A stretch of DNA of 23,275 nt from Odoribacteraceae bacterium. Its GTDB lineage: Bacteria; Bacteroidota; Bacteroidia; Bacteroidales; Marinifilaceae. The notes below the pieces were generated by a model. That model saw nothing but the letters and a program-made list of their open reading frames with translations, was not told the origin of the DNA and searched no databases. Positions 1-7,007 of the stretch are shown here, in pieces. The stretch is from assembly GCA_031267995.1 (NCBI GenBank), contig JAIRXZ010000027.1, forward strand, positions 1-23,275, read 5' to 3'. The position numbers were made by a program, and so were the translations under genes. How positions within the stretch are numbered: the stretch's first letter is position 1; each line of letters starts with the position of its first letter.

Positions 1-540
1 CGGCGCCTCGAACCTCGCCGGCTCCATCGCCAGCTCCCCCCGCAGGAAAGCCACCACCTCCCCCAAATTCCGGAAACCGTACACCTCGAAATCCTGCACC
101 ACCGACGCCTCGTTCGCGTTCTGCAACGGCAACAAAATCCCCTTAAACCCCTCGCGCTTAGCGTTAATCGCTATCGGCAACACCCCCTTCACCGGCTGCA
201 AGCTACCATCCAGCGACAACTCCCCCATCACCACGTACCGCTCCAGCGCCGCGGCCGGCAACTGCTCGTTAGCCGCCAGAATACCAATCGCCAGCGGCAA
301 ATCGTACGACGACCCCTCCTTCTTCACGTCCGCCGGCGCCATGTTAATCACCACCCGCTTGCCGGGAATCTTCGAACCGATCTCCCGCAACGCCGAATCG
401 ATACGCTCCTGGCTCTCCTTCACCGCGTTATCAGGCAAACCGACAATAATAAACTTGGCGCCCCACAGGATATTCACCTCGATCGTAATCGTGATCGCGT
501 TGATCCCGTAAACCGCCCCCCCGAACACTTTCACTAACAT
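1..540 (-). CDS. yifB: YifB/ComM family Mg-chelatase-like AAA+ ATPase, N-terminal part
   Basis: Translating the minus strand from the ATG at 540-538 gives 180 residues beginning MLVKVFGGAVYGINA and running off the left edge, so the C-terminal part, including the AAA+ ATPase core, is not visible. The visible part is the ChlI/Lon-S5-like N-terminal domain of the family, with the recognisable stretches VGLPDNAVKESQERI, INMAPADVKKEGSSYDLPLA and MGELSLDGSLQPVKG. Family members (ComM in Haemophilus and Vibrio) are hexameric helicases that drive branch migration during natural transformation; in Bacteroidota the role is usually inferred only from homology. The start is supported by GGAG at 544-547 just upstream and by the family's usual N-terminus. 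It diverges from dnaE across the array A spacer. Confidence 0.93.
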   Translation of the reverse strand, partial: MLVKVFGGAVYGINAITITIEVNILWGAKFIIVGLPDNAVKESQERIDSALREIGSKIPGKRVVINMAPADVKKEGSSYDLPLAIGILAANEQLPAAALERYVVMGELSLDGSLQPVKGVLPIAINAKREGFKGILLPLQNANEASVVQDFEVYGFRNLGEVVAFLRGELAMEPARFEAP

Positions 541-816
541 AAACTCCTTTTTTTTTCCGGGCGGGAAGGTATAACAAATTCGCCTGATCCCAACGACCCG
601 CCACCCCTTTTTTCAGCCCCCGAAACCCCCGCCCGCGAACGCGAACCGCCCGCCCGCGAGTTCAACCCGACCTCACGCAGCTTCAATCCCCGCGCGCGCG
701 TGCGCGTTCCTATACTATCCCCGCGCGCCCCCGTCTCGCGAGCGTCAGATTCAACCTCGCGCGGATCCAAGAAAAGTTCACGTTTTGTCATCCTGACCGT
801 GTCGGAAAATGAAAAA

Positions 817-1104
817 AACACGCGCGAGGGAGACATTACTGCACGTGAGATAGAAATTATCTCGCGCGAGATAACTTTCATCTCGCGCGAGATAACCTCG
901 TTTTCCCGCGAAATCGGCATCATCTCGCGTGAAATCATCTCCATCTCGCGCGAGATTGAACTCATCTCGCGCGAAATCGGCATCATCTCGCGAGAGATTG
1001 CCCCCGATTTCGCGCGAAATCACCCCCATCTCGCGTGAAATCACCTCCATCTCGCGCGAGGCAGGAGTTATCTCGCGTGAGATAAGAGTTATCTCGCGCG
1101 AGAT
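817..1104. repeat. Array A: 14-bp palindromes at 21-bp spacing
   Basis: Fourteen units start at 817, 838, 859, 880, 901, 922, 943, 964, 985, 1007, 1028, 1049, 1070 and 1091. The consensus is the perfect palindrome ATCTCGCGCGAGAT followed by a variable 7-bp spacer. Every step is 21 bp except one of 22 (985 to 1007). Units at 859, 880, 943 and 1091 are exact; others carry one to a few changes, often C/T or G/A, in or next to the CGCGCG core. Degenerate CNCG-type cores in the same register occur upstream at 632, 653, 674, 695, 737, 758 and 779 and downstream at 1158 and 1179, suggesting an older, decayed array. Any two neighbours could pair as a 14-bp stem with a 7-nt loop. The function is unknown. 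Confidence 0.95.
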
Positions 1105-1358
1105 AGAAACGACTTTTTGTCAAATCAAACAACTTTCCGACAAAACCGCCCCATTTTCGCGCGTTCCCGTTCATTTTCCGCGCACGTCCGAAAAATCGTG
1201 TCAATCCTCGCGTGTATTTATTCCCGAAATTCTCATTTTTTCCGATTTTCGTGTTCCGATTCCCGAAAAAAAAGACTTTGCTTTTTGACACCATTTTTCG
1301 ACCAAAAACGCCCCCCGCGCCGCTCGAAAACGCCTTTTGCCCGACAAATAAATCCCTC

Positions 1359-1393
1359 TTGGCGGGAGAAAATAGATATTTCGTCTATCTTTG
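1359..1393 (+). promoter_or_regulatory. Putative dnaE promoter (Bacteroidota type)
   Basis: TATCTTTG at 1386-1393 matches the Bacteroidota -7 consensus TAnnTTTG exactly. A TTGG at 1359-1362 could be the -33 element, with a 23-bp gap that is slightly longer than the usual 19-21. It lies 26 bp upstream of the dnaE ATG, implying a very short leader. AAGGGAG at 1411-1417 precedes the start codon closely. Confidence 0.5.
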
Positions 1394-1419
1394 TTCACGA
1401 ACAAATTAAAAAGGGAGTC

Positions 1420-4400
1420 ATGGGCAAATTCACTCATTTTCATGTACATTCGCAATACTCGATCCTGGACGGCGCGGCCAGTATCGCCGGGCTTGTAACC
1501 AAGGCAGTGGCGGACGGGATGCCGGCCATAGCGCTGACGGATCACGGCAACATGTTCGGGATCAAGTTTTTTCACGACGAATGTTGCAACCAAAAAATCA
1601 AACCCGTGCTGGGCGTGGAAGCCTACGTCGCGCGCGTGTCCAGGCACAACAAGGAAAAAGAGATAGACCGGTCGGGCGAACACCTCGTGCTGCTGGCCAA
1701 AAACAAACAAGGCTATCGCAACCTCACCCGCCTCTGCTCCATCGCCCACACCGAGGGGTTCTACTACCGCCCCCGCGTGGACAAAGAACTGCTGGAACGG
1801 TACCGCGAAGGGCTGATTGTCAGCTCCGCCTGCCTCGGCGGTGAAATCAGCCAGCGCATCATGCGCGACGACATCGACGGGGCGGAGGAGGCCGCCCGCT
1901 GGTACCAAAGCGTCTTCGGCGAGGACTACTACCTGGAGGTGATGCGCCACCCCTCAGGCGACGAGCGACTGGATGCCGAGGTGCTTCGCCAGCAGCGAAA
2001 ATGCATCCCCGTGATCATGGAAATTGGTCGGAAATTGGGCATCAAGGTGATCGCTACCAACGACGTGCATTTCCTGAACGCCGACGACGCCGAGGCGCAC
2101 GATATCCTCATCTGCCTCAACACGGGAAAGGATCTCGACGATCCCAACCGGATGCGGTACACGCGGCAGGAGTGGTTCAAGACCACGGCCGAGATGGAGG
2201 CGCTCTTCGCCGACATGCCGGAGGTGCTGGAAAACACGATGGAGATCGCCGAAAAGGTGGAGGAGTACGAGCTAAATTCGGCGGCGATCATGCCCGTTTT
2301 CCCGATCCCGGAGAGCTTCGGGACGGAGAAGGAGTACGTCGCCCGCTTCACCGCGGAGGAGCTGGAGCGGGAGTTCGAGGGGTCGAAGGCTTTTGCCGAC
2401 GCGGACGGGCGGGAGCGGATGGGACGCGTGAAGTTCGAGGCCGATTACCTGGAGCATCTCACCTGGATCGGCGCGCGAAAGCGGTGGAAGGAGGGGGTGA
2501 GCGACGACGTCCGCAAGCGCATCGAGTTCGAGCTGCACACGATCAAGATGATGGGCTTCCCCGGCTATTTCCTGATTGTCCAGGATTTTATCCAGGCGGC
2601 GCGCGAGATGCAGGTGATCGTGGGGCCGGGACGCGGGTCGGCGGCCGGGAGCGTGGTGGCCTATTGCCTGGAGATCACGAATATCGACCCGGTGCGGTAC
2701 GAGCTGCTTTTCGAGCGTTTCCTGAATCCCGACCGCGTGTCGATGCCGGATATGGATATCGATTTCGACGACGACGGCCGGCAGCAGGTGATGGAGTGGG
2801 TGGCCAGGAAGTACGGGCAGGACAAGGTGGCGCACATCGTCACCTTCGGCACGATGGCCGCCAAGATGGCCATCAAGGACGTGGCGAGGGTGTTGCGCCT
2901 GGAGCTGGCGGAGTCCAACCGCCTGTCGAAACTCGTGCCGGACAACGCAAAGACGCTGAAAGAGGCCTTTGCCAATAACGGCGCCCTGGCGCTGGAGAGG
3001 CATTCCCCCAACCCGATGGTGACGAAAACCCTGGAGCTGGCCTGCGCGCTGGACGGGACGGTGAGGCAACCCGGCGTGCACGCTTGCGGGGTGATTATCA
3101 GTCGCGACCCGCTGCTGGAGCACGTCCCCGTGATGCCAACGAAGGACGATTGCCTGCTGACAACGCAGTACGACGGGCACCTCGTGGAGTCGATCGGGCT
3201 GTTGAAGATGGACTTTCTCGGCCTGAAGACGCTTTCCGTGATTAAAATATGCCTGGAGAATATCAAAAGATCAAAGGGTATCTCCCTGAATATCGACGAA
3301 ATACCGCTGGACGACGCGAAGACGTTTGAACTCTTTTCGCGCGGCGAAACGACGGCGATTTTCCAGTTCGAGTCGGACGGCATGAAGAAGCACCTGAGGG
3401 CGTTGCAGCCGGATCATATCGAGTTTCTGGTGGCGATGAACGCCCTCTATCGCCCTGGCCCCCTGGAGTATATTCCCGATTTTATCAACCGGCGGCACGG
3501 CAGGGAGGCCATCACGTACGATCACCCGCTGATGGAGCCTTTTCTGAAATCTACCTACGGCATCACCGTTTACCAGGAGCAGGTGATGCTGTTGTCGAGG
3601 GCGTTGGCCGGGTTTACCCGCGGGCAGTCGGACACGCTGCGGAAGGCGATGGGAAAGAAGAAAAAGGAGGGGATGGAGGGTTTGTACGACGCGTTTCGCG
3701 AGGGTTGCCGGGCAAACCCGGAGTTTGTCGAGGGCTGCCGCACCGTCAACAAGAGCGTGGAGGGGCTGATCGACAAGATTTGGGACGACTGGATGGCTTT
3801 CGCGCAGTACGCTTTCAACAAGTCGCACTCGGTTTGCTACGCCTACCTCGCCTACCAAACCGGGTACCTCAAGGCCAATTACCCGTCGGAGTTCATGGCG
3901 GCCAACTTGAGTTGCAATCTCTCGCAAATCGACAAGGTGGCCAAGCTCATGGACGAGTGTACCCGCATGAAACTGCGCGTGTTGCCGCCCGACGTCAACG
4001 AGTCGGAGGACGATTTTACCGTGAACAAGTCGGGAGACATCCGCTTTGGCCTGGCCGCCATCAAGGGCGTCGGCAGCGGCGCCGTGGAGAAGTTGAAGGA
4101 GGAGCGCGCCAAGAATGGCGTGTTCAAGGATCTTTTCGATTTTTTCGAGCGCGTGGATTACCGGGCGGTGAACAAGAAAACGATGGAGAGCCTCGTGTCC
4201 GCCGGGGGATTGGACAGTTTTGAACCGCACAGGGCGCAGTATTTTTTCATGGCCGACGGCGTCACCACGTGGCTGGAACAGCTGATCAATTACGGGCAAA
4301 AGATCCAACTGGACAGGGGCAATTCGCGGATGAGCCTCTTTGGCGGGATGTCGGGCTACGAGGTGAGTCGTCCCGCCCCGCCCGCCTGCGACCGGTGGAT

Positions 4401-5037
4401 GAGCGTGATCCAGGCGAACAAGGAGAAGGAGTTGATCGGCATTTACCTCACCTCGCACCCCCTGGATTCGTACCGGATGGAGATTATGTTGCTGTGCAAA
4501 CCGCTGAACACGCTGGTCGAACAGTTGCCGAAGCTGGAGGGAAGGGGGATGATTATCGCCGGCGTCGTGATCGCGAAACGGGAGGGGAAAACGAGGAAGG
4601 GGAAGGATTTCGGGATCCTGACGATCGAGGATTATCACGGGTCGTATGAGATTGCCTTTTTCGGCGACACGTACATGAAGTTCCGCAATTATTTCCTCAT
4701 CGGCGCCTCCATTTACGCGCGGGGACGGGTGGAAAAGCAGTGGGGAAAGTCGGACGAACTGGAGTTTAAGGTGACGGACATGAGGTCGATCGAGCTGTTG
4801 CGGGATTTGATTACCTCGCTGACCATCGAGGTGAATGTCCGCGAGCTGACGAAGGAGATGGTGGACGAGTTGCACGATCGATCGTCCCCGACGGGGGGCG
4901 TGCAGCTGAATTTCTTCCTGCGCGACGAGGAGGGACACGACGTGAAGGTTTTTTCGCGACGATGCCGGGTGGATTGCTCGAAAGATTTGTATGAATATTT
5001 CGAGCAAAACGAGGCTATCAAGCTGAAAATTGACTAA
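1420..5037 (+). CDS. dnaE: DNA polymerase III subunit alpha
   Basis: This is the catalytic subunit of the replicative DNA polymerase (1205 aa, a normal length for DnaE). The protein opens with a PHP domain (FTHFHVHSQYSILDG, residues 4-18, with the H8-x-H10 metal motif). The C-family palm follows: PGRGSAAGSVVAYCLE, then PDMDIDFDDD at 443-452 with catalytic D446 and D448, and the third acidic residue D598 in LKMDFLGLKTL. A helix-hairpin-helix stretch (GLAAIKGVGSGAVEKL) lies near residue 875. MSLFG at 971-975 resembles the beta-clamp binding motif, and an OB-fold domain occupies roughly 1040-1110. I chose the ATG at 1420 because it starts the conserved PHP domain and follows AAGGGAG; the open frame upstream of it is repeat-derived. 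trxA follows after 52 bp. Confidence 0.98.
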   Translation: MGKFTHFHVHSQYSILDGAASIAGLVTKAVADGMPAIALTDHGNMFGIKFFHDECCNQKIKPVLGVEAYVARVSRHNKEKEIDRSGEHLVLLAKNKQGYRNLTRLCSIAHTEGFYYRPRVDKELLERYREGLIVSSACLGGEISQRIMRDDIDGAEEAARWYQSVFGEDYYLEVMRHPSGDERLDAEVLRQQRKCIPVIMEIGRKLGIKVIATNDVHFLNADDAEAHDILICLNTGKDLDDPNRMRYTRQEWFKTTAEMEALFADMPEVLENTMEIAEKVEEYELNSAAIMPVFPIPESFGTEKEYVARFTAEELEREFEGSKAFADADGRERMGRVKFEADYLEHLTWIGARKRWKEGVSDDVRKRIEFELHTIKMMGFPGYFLIVQDFIQAAREMQVIVGPGRGSAAGSVVAYCLEITNIDPVRYELLFERFLNPDRVSMPDMDIDFDDDGRQQVMEWVARKYGQDKVAHIVTFGTMAAKMAIKDVARVLRLELAESNRLSKLVPDNAKTLKEAFANNGALALERHSPNPMVTKTLELACALDGTVRQPGVHACGVIISRDPLLEHVPVMPTKDDCLLTTQYDGHLVESIGLLKMDFLGLKTLSVIKICLENIKRSKGISLNIDEIPLDDAKTFELFSRGETTAIFQFESDGMKKHLRALQPDHIEFLVAMNALYRPGPLEYIPDFINRRHGREAITYDHPLMEPFLKSTYGITVYQEQVMLLSRALAGFTRGQSDTLRKAMGKKKKEGMEGLYDAFREGCRANPEFVEGCRTVNKSVEGLIDKIWDDWMAFAQYAFNKSHSVCYAYLAYQTGYLKANYPSEFMAANLSCNLSQIDKVAKLMDECTRMKLRVLPPDVNESEDDFTVNKSGDIRFGLAAIKGVGSGAVEKLKEERAKNGVFKDLFDFFERVDYRAVNKKTMESLVSAGGLDSFEPHRAQYFFMADGVTTWLEQLINYGQKIQLDRGNSRMSLFGGMSGYEVSRPAPPACDRWMSVIQANKEKELIGIYLTSHPLDSYRMEIMLLCKPLNTLVEQLPKLEGRGMIIAGVVIAKREGKTRKGKDFGILTIEDYHGSYEIAFFGDTYMKFRNYFLIGASIYARGRVEKQWGKSDELEFKVTDMRSIELLRDLITSLTIEVNVRELTKEMVDELHDRSSPTGGVQLNFFLRDEEGHDVKVFSRRCRVDCSKDLYEYFEQNEAIKLKID

Positions 5038-5089
5038 TATTGTGACCTGAAACAAGAGAAAATAGTGTAAACTTAATTTAGATGATATC

Positions 5090-5407
5090 ATGGGAATAGT
5101 AGTAAACGAAACAAATTTTGACGAGGCCGTGTTGCAGTCCGCGTGCCCCGTGCTGGTTGATTTTTGGGCAGAGTGGTGCGGCCCGTGCAAGATGATGTTG
5201 CCTATCGTGGAGGAACTCGCGGCAGAGTACGAGGGACGGGTTACCGTGGCCAAGGTGAACGTGGACGAAAGTCCGTCGATCTCGGCGCGGTACGGCATCC
5301 GCAATATCCCGACGATGCTCTTTTTCAAAAACGGAGAGGTGGCGGATAAACAAGTGGGCGCGGTGCCCAAAACTACCGTGATTACAAAGATCAACGCGCT
5401 GCTGTAA
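5090..5407 (+). CDS. trxA: Thioredoxin
   Basis: A 105-residue cytoplasmic thioredoxin that reduces protein disulfides with electrons from thioredoxin reductase. The active site is W29-C30-G31-P32-C33-K34 within DFWAEWCGPCKMM, and the conserved cis-proline is P74 in RNIPTMLFF; length and motif spacing are those of a complete single-domain thioredoxin. No signal peptide is present, which argues against a periplasmic or lipoprotein thioredoxin-like protein. It lies 52 bp downstream of dnaE on the same strand, an arrangement I associate with Bacteroidales, and may be co-transcribed. TAATTTAG at 5074-5081 is a one-mismatch -7 box and could provide its own promoter, but I see no convincing -33 partner. 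A strong hairpin terminator follows. Confidence 0.97.
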   Translation: MGIVVNETNFDEAVLQSACPVLVDFWAEWCGPCKMMLPIVEELAAEYEGRVTVAKVNVDESPSISARYGIRNIPTMLFFKNGEVADKQVGAVPKTTVITKINALL

Positions 5408-5427
5408 GTCGCGCGAGTGAGTGATGA

Positions 5428-5459
5428 AAAAGGGGAGACCAACGACGGTCTCCCCTTTT
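5428..5459. terminator. Bidirectional intrinsic terminator between trxA and the M23 gene
   Basis: A perfect 13-bp stem, AAAAGGGGAGACC at 5428-5440 and its complement at 5447-5459, encloses a 6-nt loop. The stem ends in T4 on the plus strand and T5 on the minus strand, so it can terminate trxA and the convergent peptidase gene alike. Confidence 0.9.
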
Positions 5460-5561
5460 CGCGTTTATGCCGGACGGGGGCGGAGGGTAGTTAAGGTGTT
5501 AGACGAAGCGTTGGCGGGATTGCTCGCCCGTGGCGGCGCCATCAATTCCTCCCCCCGATCG

Positions 5562-6809
5562 TCAAAGATTCACGAGCCGCTGCACGATTGAATCTTTCAC
5601 GTGCATGTAGCGCTCCATATCTCCCTTGGCCACCGGCTCCTTGGAGGGAGACTCCATCGCCAGCGGGTTGATGGGCGAACCGTTTTTGTACACCCTGAAA
5701 TCGAGGTGCGGCCCCGTGGCCAATCCCGTGCTGCCCACGTAGCCGATAACGTCGCCCTGGGCGAGGCGCGAACCGACTTTTATCCCGGTGGCAAATTTAG
5801 AAAGGTGCATGTAGGTTGTTGAATAGACGCCGTTATGCTTCACGGTCACGTAATTTCCGCCCCCATCTTTTTGGAAAGCCTTTTTGGTAACGGTTCCGTC
5901 GCCGATGGTATAGACCGGCGTGCCGGTGGGGGCGGCGTAATCCACGCCGTGATGCGGGCGATTGATTTTCAGGACGGGATGAAAACGGTTGTTTGAAAAG
6001 CGAGAGGATACGCGAGAGTACCTGAGCGGCGCTTTCAAGAAGGCTTTTTGGAGGCTGTTGCCCCGCTCGTCAAAGTAAGCCACCCGACCGTCTCGCGGGA
6101 AAGGGATGGCGATGTAAGCTTTTCCGGCATGGGTAAAGATCGCGCCCTTCACGTCAAAACGGCTCAGGGGCAGGCCTTCCACGAATTGCTGCTCGTAAAT
6201 TACCTGGATGGAATCGCCCTTGACAATGCCGTAGAAGTCTATCGCCCACGCGTAAATATCGGCCAGCGTAACGGCCAGGGCAGGGTCAACGCCAACCTCC
6301 TTCATGGCGTTCCAGAGGGAGGAGGCGATCTTCACGTTGGCCGTCATCTCCCTGGTTTCCATCTCTTTTTGACCGATGTACGCCTCCCCGCTCTCCTTGA
6401 AATCTACGACGACAAATTCCGTGGCGCTGTGCTCGTAGATAAAAAACTCCGGGCTTTTGAGGCTATCGCGGGAGAGAAAAAGGGTGTACTTGTTGCCCGC
6501 CCGTATTTTGCGCGTGTCAAAAACGCCCTTGCAACGCTCGGCGACCTCGTGTATTTTCTTGGCCGAAACACCGTGACGGGTTAAGATGGTGGAAAGATTC
6601 TGGTTTCTGGCAACAACCCCTTCGTCCACCTCGAAATCATCCACGGGGATGCCATATTTATAATGTACCTGCACGGCCTCCGTCGAGTCGACCAGCTCCT
6701 GCACGGGATTGTCAAGCCCCTCGTCCTCCCTCCCCCGACCAAGGATAATGGCCGCCGCGACGATCCCGATAATCACCAACCCACCAATCCATTTTGTTGT
6801 TCGTGTCAT
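5562..6809 (-). CDS. M23 family metallopeptidase, MepM-like, membrane-anchored
   Basis: A 415-residue protein with an N-terminal signal anchor (residues 7-24, IGGLVIIGIVAAAIIL), a middle LysM/OapA-like region (about 45-150), and a C-terminal lysostaphin-type peptidase domain. The family cleaves peptidoglycan cross-bridges outside the inner membrane, or regulates such enzymes when degenerate. The peptidase motifs are HHGVDYAAP (H286, D290), YMHLS and GPHLDF (H368-L369-D370). The usual final motif is HxH, where the second His binds zinc; here it is Asp. I recall the HxD form in other Bacteroidota homologues, so it is probably a subfamily trait, but catalysis is uncertain. I chose the ATG at 6809 because it gives a clean K/R-positive signal anchor; the longer frame upstream runs through the valS terminators. 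Confidence 0.9.
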   Translation of the reverse strand: MTRTTKWIGGLVIIGIVAAAIILGRGREDEGLDNPVQELVDSTEAVQVHYKYGIPVDDFEVDEGVVARNQNLSTILTRHGVSAKKIHEVAERCKGVFDTRKIRAGNKYTLFLSRDSLKSPEFFIYEHSATEFVVVDFKESGEAYIGQKEMETREMTANVKIASSLWNAMKEVGVDPALAVTLADIYAWAIDFYGIVKGDSIQVIYEQQFVEGLPLSRFDVKGAIFTHAGKAYIAIPFPRDGRVAYFDERGNSLQKAFLKAPLRYSRVSSRFSNNRFHPVLKINRPHHGVDYAAPTGTPVYTIGDGTVTKKAFQKDGGGNYVTVKHNGVYSTTYMHLSKFATGIKVGSRLAQGDVIGYVGSTGLATGPHLDFRVYKNGSPINPLAMESPSKEPVAKGDMERYMHVKDSIVQRLVNL

Positions 6810-6835
6810 GTTTTCAGCTTTTCTTTTACCGGCAC

Positions 6836-6866
6836 GCAAGGTAATGTTTTCCCCGGAAACACGCAA
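6836..6866 (-). promoter_or_regulatory. Putative promoter of the MepM-like gene
   Basis: On the minus strand TTGC (6866-6863), a 19-bp gap and TACCTTGC (6843-6836) resemble the Bacteroidota -33 and -7 elements, with deviations in the -7 box. The site lies 27 bp upstream of the ATG and downstream of the valS terminators, where a promoter is expected. Confidence 0.35.
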
Positions 6867-6885
6867 CAGACGGGGGAAGTGGCGA

Positions 6886-6938
6886 AATAAAAAAAACAAT
6901 TTCCCCGGCGCGAACCAAAGATCATCGCGCCGGGGAAA
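6886..6938 (-). terminator. Intrinsic terminator 2 of the valS cluster
   Basis: A perfect 13-bp stem (TTTCCCCGGCGCG at 6900-6912 and its complement at 6926-6938) with a 13-nt loop. On the minus strand it is followed by a run of eight T (6896-6889 and flanks), a canonical intrinsic terminator for transcription coming from valS. Confidence 0.9.
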
Positions 6939-6948
6939 CTCCTTCGCG

Positions 6949-6987
6949 CGCAAAAAAAAATATTCCGCGGAGCAACACCCCGCGGAA
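6949..6987 (-). terminator. Intrinsic terminator 1 of the valS cluster
   Basis: TTCCGCGG at 6963-6970 pairs perfectly with 6980-6987 around a 9-nt loop. On the minus strand the stem is followed by AATA and a run of nine or more T (6960-6951). It lies just beyond the valS stop and upstream of a second terminator. Confidence 0.88.
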
Positions 6988-7007
6988 CAAATAGACACTA
7001 ATTTCTA

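Larger units (their letters stand above)
541..1419. other. Divergent yifB-dnaE spacer
   Basis: This 879-bp spacer holds no gene I can support. About 540-630 is GC-rich and unremarkable. From 632 to about 1184 there is a 21-bp periodic signal, sharp at 817-1104 (array A) and degenerate on either side. Positions 691-707 alternate strictly pyrimidine-purine (CG/TG steps), a Z-DNA-prone run. From 1190 to 1358 I see C- and T-rich sequence without clear structure, then the dnaE promoter region. Several open frames cross the array on both strands, but they follow from the 7-codon period and are not annotated. Confidence 0.8.

Noticed and set aside
534..1294. Several overlapping open frames on both strands over array A encoding ISRE-type heptad peptides, including one ending against the yifB start
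   Set aside because: Five frames are open across the same DNA, as expected when a stop-free palindromic 21-bp unit repeats. The 22-bp step breaks the heptads, no ribosome-binding site stands out, and the palindrome makes both strands encode the same peptide. A repeat protein is not excluded but nothing favours one frame.
1117..1419. 101-codon N-terminal extension of dnaE
   Set aside because: The conserved PHP domain begins immediately at the ATG at 1420, the extension is low-complexity, and a -7 box lies inside it.
6810..6998. 63-codon N-terminal extension of the MepM-like peptidase
   Set aside because: It would run through two intrinsic terminators and destroy the signal anchor at the start of the protein.
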